From an uncultured bacterium (GTDB lineage Bacteria; Bacillota_I; Bacilli_A; Acholeplasmatales; Anaeroplasmataceae): 64,000 nt of DNA. Position numbers and translations under genes: made by a program. Of this stretch, positions 1 to 8,301 are shown piece after piece. The stretch lies in assembly GCA_949291115.1 (NCBI GenBank), contig CASETY010000003.1, positions 1 to 64,000 of the forward strand, read 5' to 3'. Position 1 is the first letter of the stretch. Each line of letters starts with the position of its first letter. The notes beneath the pieces are model-generated. The model was given only the letters and a program-made list of their open reading frames with translations. It did not search any database and was not told where the DNA came from.

Positions 1-33
1 AATATAAAATCATATTTCAAATAAAATCTACCT

Positions 34-70
34 AAAAAAATAACAATCACCATCTAATATAGTGATTGTT
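34..70 (-). terminator. Rho-independent terminator after the small membrane protein gene
   Basis: A perfect 9-bp stem (42-50 with 62-70, AACAATCAC/GTGATTGTT) is followed on the minus strand by a run of seven U residues read from 40 down to 34. It lies 10 bases past the stop of the small gene at 80-277 and fits a simple intrinsic terminator for it. Confidence 0.8.
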
Positions 71-79
71 GATTCAAAA

Positions 80-277
80 TTATTTTTCTGCTTTTTTCTT
101 TTTAACGTCTTTAATATCTTTAATAAATAAAAGTAAAAGGCATATGAATAGTACGGTTGCGAAAATACCTGAAACACAAGCATTAGCGACTACATTATTA
201 TTAGGTAAGCTTAACCCTATAATGCTTGCAGCTGTCATTATTGTTGAAATAAATGTAAATGCATAAATTGTACGCAC
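80..277 (-). CDS. Small two-helix membrane protein, unknown function
   Basis: This 65-residue protein has two hydrophobic segments, roughly residues 5-25 and 32-53, and a lysine-rich cytoplasmic tail (KDIKDVKKKKAEK). I do not recognise a family. The start is GTG at 277: a very strong AGGAGG-type ribosome site sits about 8 bases upstream, whereas the ATG at 279 leads into a short dead frame. It has its own promoter (334-361) and terminator (34-70), so it is probably a real single-gene transcript. An opposite-strand ORF over 66-266 has no ribosome site and is treated as a shadow. Confidence 0.65.
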   Translation of the reverse strand: MRTIYAFTFISTIMTAASIIGLSLPNNNVVANACVSGIFATVLFICLLLLFIKDIKDVKKKKAEK

Positions 278-333
278 ATTAATCTCCTCCTTTCATGGCT
301 AAATAGATTAATAAAATTAATATTTACATCTAT

Positions 334-361
334 ATTATAGTCTCTTTAAAAAACTTTTCAA
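334..361 (-). promoter_or_regulatory. Sigma-A-type promoter for the small membrane protein
   Basis: On the minus strand TTGAAA (356-361) and TATAAT (334-339) are separated by 16 bases, upstream of the GTG start at 277. Confidence 0.6.
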
Positions 362-407
362 GTTTCTAGTAACTTTTTTATTTTTTTTGCTTAACAATAA
401 TTTGTAT

Positions 408-440
408 AAAAAATGGTCATTTTTTTACTAATGACCATTT
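408..440 (-). terminator. Terminator of the first pot operon
   Basis: A 10-bp stem AAATGGTCAT/ATGACCATTT (411-420 with 431-440) is followed on the minus strand by a U-rich tail, immediately after the stop of the potD-like gene at 445. It closes the five-gene minus-strand operon that starts near 5330. Confidence 0.8.
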
Positions 441-444
441 CATT

Positions 445-1554
445 CTAAATGTATTTAACTTTTGTATATTCAGATTCAATTAATTTATAAGTTTCATTAC
501 CTAAATCTTTATATACTTCCGCTTTATTTTTAGCTTCATTAACAATTAATACTGGGTTATAAGCTTCAATACTCGTAATATCTATATAATCTTCACTATT
601 AAATATGTAATCATAAACGGATTGTAAAGTTGGACAGTAACCAACAGCATCAGTATTAGTTAATGAATTATCGAAATCTAACATAAAATCGATAAACTTA
701 TAGGCTAAATCTTTTTCAGCGGAAGTTATTGGCATACAGATACCATCATAAAACACATTATTGGCTTTAGTTGGGGCATAGATACCATAACTTTCTAATT
801 TTGCATAATCTTCAGCTTCTAAATCTGAATAATAAGCATCAAAATAATCACCTGAATATACTAATGCGACATCGATATTACCAGCTGAAACACCTATTTT
901 TAAGTCATCTGTTCCCCAGTAGGTAAAGTTAGCGTCTTTAATTAAATTAAAGGCTGTTTTTATTTCTGTTTCATCTTTAGTATTTAAGCTATAACCTAAA
1001 TAAAGCTCTGCACAAGCTAAACTATCTCTTGAAGAATCATACATCGCTACGACTGAACCTTTTGGTAATAAGTCTTCAAAGAAAACCGCAAAGCCATGTT
1101 CTTTTACAATATCTTCAATTTCTGGATAGTTTTTAGTAGAATACATGATGCCAAGTGATCCCCAAAAATAAGGAACAAAATAGTCAATATATTCATTATT
1201 AGCGTTCATTAATTCTCTTAATTCTTCAACAAACATATCTTCTTGATAGTTTTCTAATTTAGAAAAATCTAATTTTTCTAGAAGATTATTATTGCGTAGT
1301 TTATGAATCATATAATCAGAAGGGATAGCTAAATCATAAGGGACTCTTCTATTTAAAATATCAGAGTACATTTGTTCATTAGATGTAACCGCAAGCTCAG
1401 TTACTATACAATCATTTTTTTCTTCAAAAGCTTCTATCAAATCATAAGAGATATAATCTTGCCAGTTTAAAATTATCAATTCTTTATAATATTTACAGCT
1501 TCCTAAGGTAAATATTATAACAACTAAACTAATTAAATAATAAATCTTTTTCAA
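445..1554 (-). CDS. potD: Spermidine/putrescine-binding lipoprotein PotD, copy 1
   Basis: Substrate-binding component of a polyamine ABC importer, predicted to be anchored outside the membrane. The 369-residue protein begins with a lipoprotein signal ending in the lipobox TLGSC (Cys20). The mature part shows the PotD pattern: LNWQDYI near the N terminus, YDLAIPSDYM around residue 88 and a central VSAGNIDVALVYSGD stretch. It is the last gene of operon 1, four bases after potC copy 1, with a terminator right behind. The paralogue at 5413-6591 is clearly related but not identical. Which polyamine each binds cannot be told from sequence. Confidence 0.9.
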   Translation of the reverse strand: MKKIYYLISLVVIIFTLGSCKYYKELIILNWQDYISYDLIEAFEEKNDCIVTELAVTSNEQMYSDILNRRVPYDLAIPSDYMIHKLRNNNLLEKLDFSKLENYQEDMFVEELRELMNANNEYIDYFVPYFWGSLGIMYSTKNYPEIEDIVKEHGFAVFFEDLLPKGSVVAMYDSSRDSLACAELYLGYSLNTKDETEIKTAFNLIKDANFTYWGTDDLKIGVSAGNIDVALVYSGDYFDAYYSDLEAEDYAKLESYGIYAPTKANNVFYDGICMPITSAEKDLAYKFIDFMLDFDNSLTNTDAVGYCPTLQSVYDYIFNSEDYIDITSIEAYNPVLIVNEAKNKAEVYKDLGNETYKLIESEYTKVKYI

Positions 1555-1558
1555 TTGC

Positions 1559-2365
1559 TTAACCTCTTTCTTTCTTTAATTTAATGATTTGATAGCCAAA
1601 TACTAAAATTAAAGTAATTAAGACTAAAAGCGTATTATAAGCACAAGCTTGATTCCAAAGACCATTTCTTAACGTTCTTAATGAGCTATATAACCAAGTT
1701 GAAAAGTTTTGTCTTTTACCAGTTACAAAGTAAGTAATAATAAAATCATCAATACTCATCGTAAAGGCAAGTAACCCACCGGTCATAACGCCTGTCTTAA
1801 TATTTGGTAAAATGGTCTTATAAACCGCTTTTTTAGGACTACAACCTAAATCTAACGCAGCTTCATAGACTGAATCTGATACTTCACTAACCTTTGGTAA
1901 AACACTTAAAATTACATATGGTAAAGAAAAGAAAACATGAGCAATTAAAGTGGTAATGGTTCCAAAGACATTACGACCTATTAAAATACCAATTGCTTGA
2001 AAGATTATTAATAAAAATACAGCCGTGACAATATCCGGATTTAAGACAGGAATATTATTTAACATAATAATTTTTTTCTTTAATTTATAACTTAAGCCAT
2101 TAATACCAAGGGCAAATATTACCCCTAAAATCATCGAAATAGCAGTTGAAAGTAAAGATATTTCTAAAGTGTAATAAATTGCGTTCATTAAGCTTCTACT
2201 ATTAAACATTTCTAAATACCAGTGAAATGTAAAACCTGGCATTGATAGACCAAAACGATCTGGGGAAAATGATGTTAACATTATTACTATTATTGGCAAC
2301 CAAGTAAATAGTAAAATAAGGGTTAAAAATGTCGCGATTGCGATTTTTAAAACTTTATTTTTCAT
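1559..2365 (-). CDS. potC: Polyamine ABC transporter permease PotC, copy 1
   Basis: Inner permease subunit of 268 residues with about six membrane helices. The permease EAA loop that contacts the ATPase is visible as EAALDLGCSPKKAVY followed by ILPNIKTG. The start overlaps the end of potB copy 1 by four bases, the classic coupled arrangement. Together with PotB it forms the heterodimeric channel for polyamine uptake energised by PotA. Length and motifs are normal for the family. Confidence 0.9.
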   Translation of the reverse strand: MKNKVLKIAIATFLTLILLFTWLPIIVIMLTSFSPDRFGLSMPGFTFHWYLEMFNSRSLMNAIYYTLEISLLSTAISMILGVIFALGINGLSYKLKKKIIMLNNIPVLNPDIVTAVFLLIIFQAIGILIGRNVFGTITTLIAHVFFSLPYVILSVLPKVSEVSDSVYEAALDLGCSPKKAVYKTILPNIKTGVMTGGLLAFTMSIDDFIITYFVTGKRQNFSTWLYSSLRTLRNGLWNQACAYNTLLVLITLILVFGYQIIKLKKERG

Positions 2366-3207
2366 AGTAACGTTTCCCCCTTTTCATCAATTTTACCAAT
2401 TAAAATAAGGCCCATAAAAATAATAATTATGATAATTAAACTCATTAGAGAACCAACGTTATATTGCGGACTAGAGCTCATAAATTGTCGTTCAATCAAT
2501 TGGCCAATCATTGAATAAGCAGGGTCACCATCTGTTACAATGGCTGGAATAGTAAAGCCCATCGCTGCTGGTAAGAAAACCATCGTAAAGCCACTAAATA
2601 CACCTTTTAAACTCATTGGGAATGTAATCTTAAAGAATGTTTTAACTGGGCCAGCTCCTAAGTCTTTACTAGCTTCTAATAAGGCTTTATCTTGTTTTTC
2701 TAAAACTGTGTAAATTGGAAAAATCATAAACGGCAAATAAACGATCGTCATAACAATAATAATTTTTAAGCTTTTATAATCCATTAAATTAATCGTAATG
2801 CCAAATACATTAGTTAAAAATGAATTTGGTTTAAATAGATTATTAATAGTTTGTACTCTTAATAATAGATTAGTCCACATTGGTAAGATAAATAAAAGTA
2901 ACAATAAATACTTGGCTCTATTTTGTATTCTACTTATGAAATACGCAACCGGATAACCGATTAAAAAAGTAAATAAAGTGGCTAGTAAACTATATCCTAA
3001 ACTTCTAAATAAAACTTGGAAAAAAGTCCAGGAAAAGACTGTTTGATATTGACTAAAACTTAAACTAAAATCTTTAAAATTAAAAGTATATGGTGAAAAT
3101 CCTTCTACATTAGAAAGGGAAAATATAAGCATTAAAAATAAAGGTATAATAATTAAAATAAATATCCAAACAAAATATGGAATAGCTAATTTTTTAAACT
3201 TAGTCAT
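2362..3207 (-). CDS. potB: Polyamine ABC transporter permease PotB, copy 1
   Basis: Membrane permease of 281 residues with a long first extracytoplasmic loop after helix 1 and an EAA loop EASKDLGAGPVKTFFKITFP. It overlaps the end of potA copy 1 by eight bases and the start of potC by four, so the genes are translationally coupled. Gene order A-B-C-D on one transcript and the sequence pattern identify it as PotB. Confidence 0.9.
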   Translation of the reverse strand: MTKFKKLAIPYFVWIFILIIIPLFLMLIFSLSNVEGFSPYTFNFKDFSLSFSQYQTVFSWTFFQVLFRSLGYSLLATLFTFLIGYPVAYFISRIQNRAKYLLLLLFILPMWTNLLLRVQTINNLFKPNSFLTNVFGITINLMDYKSLKIIIVMTIVYLPFMIFPIYTVLEKQDKALLEASKDLGAGPVKTFFKITFPMSLKGVFSGFTMVFLPAAMGFTIPAIVTDGDPAYSMIGQLIERQFMSSSPQYNVGSLMSLIIIIIIFMGLILIGKIDEKGETLL

Positions 3208-4735
3208 TTACTTTCATAAGATGGATATTAGATGGTTCGACATCTAAACCAATCTTATCTCCTTTTTTAAGTAAATCATATTTCTTTATCATAATGCTAA
3301 TATCACCAATTTTGGCAGTAATTTCAAAATGAATACCTTTAAAAATTACATTTTCAACGACACCAATTATCTTAGCTTTTTCCAGTGGAACAATATCAAA
3401 GTCTTCTGGTCTTATTACAACATCACATTTTTCACCAATTGTAAAATTATGGTCAACACATTTAAAATCTTGACCTAAAAATGTAACAATACCATTTTCT
3501 TTATATAAACCATCAAAAATATTAGTTTCACCAATAAATTTCGCCACAAAGCGATTTTTTGGCTCATTGTAAATATCTTCAGGTGTACCTATTTGACAAA
3601 TTTTACCTTGATTCATAACAACAATAGTATCGCTCATTGTCAAAGCTTCTTCTTGATCATGAGTTACAAATATAAAAGTAATACCTAGTCTTTTTTGCAT
3701 TTCTTTTAATTCATATTGCATAGCTTGTCTTAACTTTAAATCTAAGGCCGCAAGTGGTTCATCAAGTAATAAAATTCTTGGTTTATTAATAATAGCTCTT
3801 GCAATCGCCACACGCTGTTGCTGACCACCTGATAATTCATTTATCTTTCTATATTCATAACCTTCTAATTTTACTAGTTTTAAAGCTTGTAACACTTCTT
3901 CTTCGATTTGTTTTTTATTGCGCATTAAGCTTTTAGCTGATTTAATTTCTAAATTGCGATTATGAATAGCTTCTTTTCTTAATTTTTCTAATCTTTCTAA
4001 TTCTTCCCAAGTAGCTACTTTATTTAATTTTTTAATTTCATTTTCATATTTTTTATTTACTTGTTTTAAAGAAGCACCATTTTCGATTTCTTCATCAATT
4101 AATTGATGAATTTCTTTTAAACGTAATTTAGCACTTTTAACTTCATCATCTTTATTCCATTCAATATCAATTAATTCATCTAAATCGTTAATTATTTTTT
4201 CATATTTTGTCTCTACTTCATTTAATCTTTTTTCAATTAAATTATCTCTAGTTTCAATTACTTCTTCTTTGATTGTCTTTTTAATTTCTAAAAGTAACCC
4301 TTTAATTTCCTTTTTTCTTTCCGAAGTAGTTGTTTTATTATTTAATTCTTGTTGCAGCTTTTTTCTTTCATTTTCATATTTACGAGCGATAGTAGTTTTG
4401 ATGTCAGCAACTGTTCTATTAAAATTTCTAATCCCAAATGCCACATTATCAAAAACATTTAAGTGAGGAAATAAAGCATAACGCTGAAATACTGTATTAA
4501 TTGGTCTTTGATAAGCAGGAATATCATTAATCTTAACACCATCTAAGATAATATCGCCACTTGTTGGTTCTTCAAAGCCACCAATAATTCTTAAAGTTGT
4601 CGTTTTACCACAACCTGAAGGCCCTAATAAAGTTATAAATTCATTTTCATTAATATATAAATTTAAGTTATCAATAACTTTATTATCACCAAATGATTTA
4701 TTAATATTCTTTAATTCAATTAACTTTTTTGCCAT
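3200..4735 (-). CDS. potA: Polyamine ABC transporter ATPase PotA with a long charged insertion, copy 1
   Basis: ATP-hydrolysing subunit of the polyamine importer. Walker A GPSGCGKT lies near residues 39-46, the Q-loop region FQRYALFPH near 84-92, signature LSGGQQQR near 302, Walker B ILLLDEP just after 320, and a C-terminal TOBE-like regulatory domain follows. The helical subdomain between Q-loop and signature carries an insertion of about 170 residues (roughly 105-275) rich in Lys, Glu and Leu and likely coiled coil. The protein is therefore about 510 residues instead of about 350-380. Two ATGs are adjacent; the second (4735) is better spaced from AGAGGTG. Longer PotA proteins with an insert here are known in Mollicutes. 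Confidence 0.9.
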   Translation of the reverse strand: MAKKLIELKNINKSFGDNKVIDNLNLYINENEFITLLGPSGCGKTTTLRIIGGFEEPTSGDIILDGVKINDIPAYQRPINTVFQRYALFPHLNVFDNVAFGIRNFNRTVADIKTTIARKYENERKKLQQELNNKTTTSERKKEIKGLLLEIKKTIKEEVIETRDNLIEKRLNEVETKYEKIINDLDELIDIEWNKDDEVKSAKLRLKEIHQLIDEEIENGASLKQVNKKYENEIKKLNKVATWEELERLEKLRKEAIHNRNLEIKSAKSLMRNKKQIEEEVLQALKLVKLEGYEYRKINELSGGQQQRVAIARAIINKPRILLLDEPLAALDLKLRQAMQYELKEMQKRLGITFIFVTHDQEEALTMSDTIVVMNQGKICQIGTPEDIYNEPKNRFVAKFIGETNIFDGLYKENGIVTFLGQDFKCVDHNFTIGEKCDVVIRPEDFDIVPLEKAKIIGVVENVIFKGIHFEITAKIGDISIMIKKYDLLKKGDKIGLDVEPSNIHLMKVND

Positions 4736-4744
4736 CATACACCT

Positions 4745-5278
4745 CTAAAAATGGGGTGGCGTTGATATCATTATTATCTTGGCATATTCACTATCGTTTT
4801 CGATTAAATAAGTGTAATTTGCCGTAAAATAAAATGATTCGCCAGCCGATATTTTATATAATTTATTAGCTAAATATAAATTAATACTACCTTCTAATAA
4901 ATAACCATAAACATCTCCTTCAAAAGGGTCAAATAAATCCGTTTTACCACCTTTAAAGAGTTCTAAAAACATAGGTTCCATATTTTTGTTTTGAGCATTA
5001 CTAATAGGCCATAGTAAATTATAATTAGCTTCTTCTTTAATAAATATTTCATGTTTGTGATAAACCACTTTTTCTTCGATTGGATCATTACTGAAAAAGT
5101 CTTTAAAGCTAATTCCTAAAACATCTAAGATAATAGCTAAAGTTTGAATAGAAGGGTCAGTCTTATCATTTTCCAACTGGGATATATAACCTTTAGTTAA
5201 TTCACAACGATTAGCTAATTCTTCTTGAGTTAGTCCTAATTGAATCCGCTTTTCTTTAATTTTATAACCTATTTCCAT
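4745..5278 (-). CDS. XRE-family transcriptional regulator with C-terminal cupin (PuuR-like)
   Basis: This 177-residue protein has an N-terminal Cro/C1 helix-turn-helix (residues 1-60; LGLTQEELANRCELTKGYISQLE is its core) and a C-terminal cupin sensor domain (about 105-175). Proteins of this build, such as PuuR, commonly regulate polyamine genes and sense a small ligand in the cupin. It is the first gene of operon 1, six bases before potA, so it probably regulates its own operon. A dyad at 5302-5314 between promoter and start is a candidate operator. The ligand is inferred, not shown. Confidence 0.85.
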   Translation of the reverse strand: MEIGYKIKEKRIQLGLTQEELANRCELTKGYISQLENDKTDPSIQTLAIILDVLGISFKDFFSNDPIEEKVVYHKHEIFIKEEANYNLLWPISNAQNKNMEPMFLELFKGGKTDLFDPFEGDVYGYLLEGSINLYLANKLYKISAGESFYFTANYTYLIENDSEYAKIIMISTPPHF

Positions 5279-5301
5279 AGTATCACCTGTTTTCTAATTC
5301 T

Positions 5302-5314
5302 AAACTTAAAGTTT
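5302..5314. promoter_or_regulatory. Candidate operator dyad in the pot operon 1 leader
   Basis: AAACTTAAAGTTT is a perfect 13-base palindrome lying downstream of the -10 box (5334-5339) and upstream of the regulator start at 5278. Position and symmetry suit autoregulation by the XRE-cupin protein. Confidence 0.4.
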
Positions 5315-5333
5315 GAAATCTTTAAACATGTAT

Positions 5334-5361
5334 ATTATACTTATTTATTTGTTTATTGCAA
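5334..5361 (-). promoter_or_regulatory. Promoter of pot operon 1
   Basis: On the minus strand TTGCAA (5356-5361), a 16-base spacer and a consensus TATAAT (5334-5339), about 55 bases upstream of the XRE-cupin gene. Confidence 0.65.
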
Positions 5362-5381
5362 GCTTTTAAGAAAATTTAACT

Positions 5382-5415
5382 AAAAAAATAGCTTAAAGCT
5401 AAGTGCTTTAAGCTA
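5382..5415 (-). terminator. Terminator of pot operon 2
   Basis: An 11-bp stem (5389-5399 with 5405-5415, TAGCTTAAAGC/GCTTTAAGCTA) followed on the minus strand by seven U residues. It begins within the stop codon of the second potD gene and separates the two pot operons. Confidence 0.85.
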
Positions 5416-6591
5416 TACTTTAATATTATTATTAATAGTTATAATTTCATTTAAATATTCACGTGAGAAATTCTTTAAAACAGTACCTTTATAACGCTTA
5501 TTTCCATCTGTAATTATTGGATAATATGTACTAACTGCATAACTAAAATTAGTTAACCAGGTATCACTCGTATCAATACTATGATATTTAATAGGATCTG
5601 GTGTTTCCTTATTGACAATCATATTATAAGTTTCTAAAACAGGTGTACAATAGCCGACAACTGTCGCATTTAAATAAGCATTATCTTTATCTAAAAGAAA
5701 ATCAATAAATTTATAAGCTAAATCCTTATGACGTGCCTTTTTCGTAATTACTAAATTATCCATAAAAGCTATTGTTTCTTCAGGAATGACAATATCATAT
5801 TTTAAACTACTAACATCAGTTGTTTCTGTAAGTTCGGTATATAACATATCTAAAAAATCGCCAGTCCACATAAAAGCTAAATCTAAATTGCCAGAGGAAA
5901 CGGCTTTTTTAAGAGTATCCGTACCGTATTGGTCAAAAGAAGCATTTTTCATAACTTCTTCAAAGACTTTTAAATTATTTTCATTTTCCTCATTAACATT
6001 TAAATGCTTATAAAACATAGAAGCTGAATACGCATATCTAGGAGTATCGTACATGCCGGTTTGTAAATTTAGACCATCCGTATTTTTATTAAATAAATAT
6101 TCCCAAGGATTTTCTGAAGTTGTAATTTTTTCTTCTAAAGAAGGTATACGTTTATTATACATAAGCCCCCAAGTTCCCCAAAAATAAGGAACAAAATAAT
6201 TAGAAATACCAGGATTAGTCGCATTCATATCTCTAATAATATCTCTAACACCAGGTAAAAAATTACTTAAGTCAGCTTTATAATTAGTTAATTTAGAAAA
6301 GTCTAGTTCTTCTAACAAATTATTTTGAGCCATTTTTTCTACCATATAATCAGAAGGAACAACTATATCATAAACAGTTGTACCACTTTTAATTTTTGAA
6401 TAAAATAATTCATTAGAATCAGCTAAAGACATTACAACATCACAGTTATAAGTATCTTCAAATAAGGTAACTACCTCATCATTAATATATTCACCCCAGT
6501 TTAAAACTAAAAGCTTTTCTCTGCCAGAACAACTAGCTAAAGTGAATATTGATGCACCTAATAATAAACTAGTGATGAGCTTTCTTTTCAT
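5413..6591 (-). CDS. potD: Spermidine/putrescine-binding lipoprotein PotD, copy 2
   Basis: A 392-residue paralogue of the binding protein at 445-1554. The lipoprotein signal ends in TLASC (Cys21), followed by LVLNWGEYIND and VYDIVVPSDYMVEKM, both PotD hallmarks. The C-terminal half has the conserved AYKFIDFLLD segment. It overlaps the end of potC copy 2 by 23 bases and is the last gene of operon 2. The two binding proteins differ enough in the ligand-facing half that different polyamine preferences are possible. Confidence 0.9.
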   Translation of the reverse strand: MKRKLITSLLLGASIFTLASCSGREKLLVLNWGEYINDEVVTLFEDTYNCDVVMSLADSNELFYSKIKSGTTVYDIVVPSDYMVEKMAQNNLLEELDFSKLTNYKADLSNFLPGVRDIIRDMNATNPGISNYFVPYFWGTWGLMYNKRIPSLEEKITTSENPWEYLFNKNTDGLNLQTGMYDTPRYAYSASMFYKHLNVNEENENNLKVFEEVMKNASFDQYGTDTLKKAVSSGNLDLAFMWTGDFLDMLYTELTETTDVSSLKYDIVIPEETIAFMDNLVITKKARHKDLAYKFIDFLLDKDNAYLNATVVGYCTPVLETYNMIVNKETPDPIKYHSIDTSDTWLTNFSYAVSTYYPIITDGNKRYKGTVLKNFSREYLNEIITINNNIKV

Positions 6592-7435
6592 GATGCTTCC
6601 TACCTTTAATAATAGAATAAATTAAAACTAAAATAATAGATAATACTGTTAAGGTTGTAGAAAAGGCATAAACACCAGGGAATAAACTTCTTCTACCAAT
6701 TGATGAATAAATCCAAATTGACATATTGTCATAACCATTACCTGTAGTAAAATAAGAAACGGCAAAGTCTTCAAAACTAACTGTAAAGGCTAATAACATG
6801 CCACTAAAGATACCTGTTTTAATCGCTGGAATAATAACTTTAATTACACTCTTTAAAGGCTTAATCCCTAAATCATTAGCCGCATCCATCATATTAGGAT
6901 CCATTTCTTTAAGCTTTGGTAAAACACTTAAAACAATGTATGGCAATGTAAAGAAAACATGGGCAATTAAAAGAGTAGGGAACCCAAAGATATAAGGAAA
7001 TATCGGAATTAATACGCTAAATAAAAGCATTAAAGTTGTACCAGTTACAATATCTGCATTTAGAAGAGGAATATTATTTAAAAGAATGAATTTTTGTTTC
7101 TTTTTTCTTGGTAAATAGTAAATACCAACTGCAAATAAAGTTCCTAAAACAACCGAAATTAAGGTCGCTAAAGCAGAAACTGTAAAGGTATTAATAATAG
7201 ACTGCGTAAGTAAGCGATTAGAAAACATCGTTTGATACCATTCAAAAGTAAAGCCTGTAAATTCAGTTGTACTCCTACTTTCATTAAAGCTTTGTAGGGC
7301 AATGATAATTATAGAAGCATATAACATTAAAATGGTAAAAATAACTAAAATGATTCTAACAATTTTCCATGCAATTTTTAACCCAGTGCGTTTTTTGTAA
7401 CCATAATCTTCTAATTTCGCAACTTCATAGGTCAT
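6569..7435 (-). CDS. potC: Polyamine ABC transporter permease PotC, copy 2
   Basis: Permease of 288 residues, about six helices, with EAA loop DAANDLGIKPLKSVIKVIIP. It overlaps potB copy 2 by four bases and potD copy 2 by 23 bases. The N terminus carries an extra cytoplasmic stretch of about 20 residues before the first helix compared with copy 1. Confidence 0.9.
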   Translation of the reverse strand: MTYEVAKLEDYGYKKRTGLKIAWKIVRIILVIFTILMLYASIIIIALQSFNESRSTTEFTGFTFEWYQTMFSNRLLTQSIINTFTVSALATLISVVLGTLFAVGIYYLPRKKKQKFILLNNIPLLNADIVTGTTLMLLFSVLIPIFPYIFGFPTLLIAHVFFTLPYIVLSVLPKLKEMDPNMMDAANDLGIKPLKSVIKVIIPAIKTGIFSGMLLAFTVSFEDFAVSYFTTGNGYDNMSIWIYSSIGRRSLFPGVYAFSTTLTVLSIILVLIYSIIKGRKHHEKKAHH

Positions 7436-8301
7436 ACTAACATCTCTCCTTCCTTATCAAATTTATTAATTATAAGGATAGAGCCAATAATGATAATTAG
7501 AATAATTACCGCTAATATAGACCCGTAATTATAATTCATATTTGAAAAATCTTGTTCAATAATGTTACCAATTAATAAGATTTTGCCACCACCTAAAATC
7601 TTAGGAACCGCAAAGCCACTAAAACATGGTAAGAAAACCATAATTGAACCTGTTACCATTCCTTTAGTAGATAGTGGAAAAACAACTTTCCAAAACTTCT
7701 TAAAATCAGTCATACCTAAGTCTAAGGCGGCTTCTTCTAAAGATGGATCAATTTTTTCTAAAGCTGTATATATAGGTAAAATAACAAATGGTAAATAAGT
7801 AAATACTAAACCAATTAAAATAGCTATATCACTACCTAGTAAATCAGGACCTGTAATACCAAGTAAATTAGTAATCATATTATGTGGTTGCATAACATTA
7901 GATAAAGCTTCAATTCTAAGTAAAATATTAGTCCACATTGGTAAGATTAATAACAATAAAATTCCACCTTTAAATTTTATCTTTGATCTAAATAATGAAT
8001 ATGCAATTATGTAACCAAAAAATAAACAAATAACAGTTGTTAAAAAACTAAATTTAACACTATTATAAAAGGCTTTACCAATTGAAGGTTCAATTATATG
8101 TAAAAAGTTTTTAAAAGTAAAAGTCGCCCCATCTAAATCAATACCTTCCGTATTAACAAACATTAAACAAAAAAGTATTAACATCGGTAATAAAGCTAAA
8201 ACATATAACCAAACTAAATAAGGTGTTGAAAGACGCTCTAAATGATGAGTATGCGGAATATCAATTTCATTTAATTTTAATGATTTATGATTTTTTTGCA
8301 T
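7432..8301 (-). CDS. potB: Polyamine ABC transporter permease PotB, copy 2
   Basis: Permease with EAA loop EAALDLGMTDFKKFWKVVFP and a PotB-type first extracytoplasmic loop. I choose ATG at 8301 (protein starts MQKNHKSLKLNE, 289 residues), which has a GAAGG site upstream, rather than an in-frame TTG at 8325. Either way its start lies inside the end of potA copy 2, which stops at 8277. It pairs with PotC copy 2. Confidence 0.88.
   Translation of the reverse strand: MQKNHKSLKLNEIDIPHTHHLERLSTPYLVWLYVLALLPMLILFCLMFVNTEGIDLDGATFTFKNFLHIIEPSIGKAFYNSVKFSFLTTVICLFFGYIIAYSLFRSKIKFKGGILLLLILPMWTNILLRIEALSNVMQPHNMITNLLGITGPDLLGSDIAILIGLVFTYLPFVILPIYTALEKIDPSLEEAALDLGMTDFKKFWKVVFPLSTKGMVTGSIMVFLPCFSGFAVPKILGGGKILLIGNIIEQDFSNMNYNYGSILAVIILIIIIGSILIINKFDKEGEMLV

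Noticed and set aside
66-266. Plus-strand ORF opposite the first small membrane protein
   Set aside because: No ribosome site; the minus-strand frame has a strong AGGAGG site, promoter and terminator.
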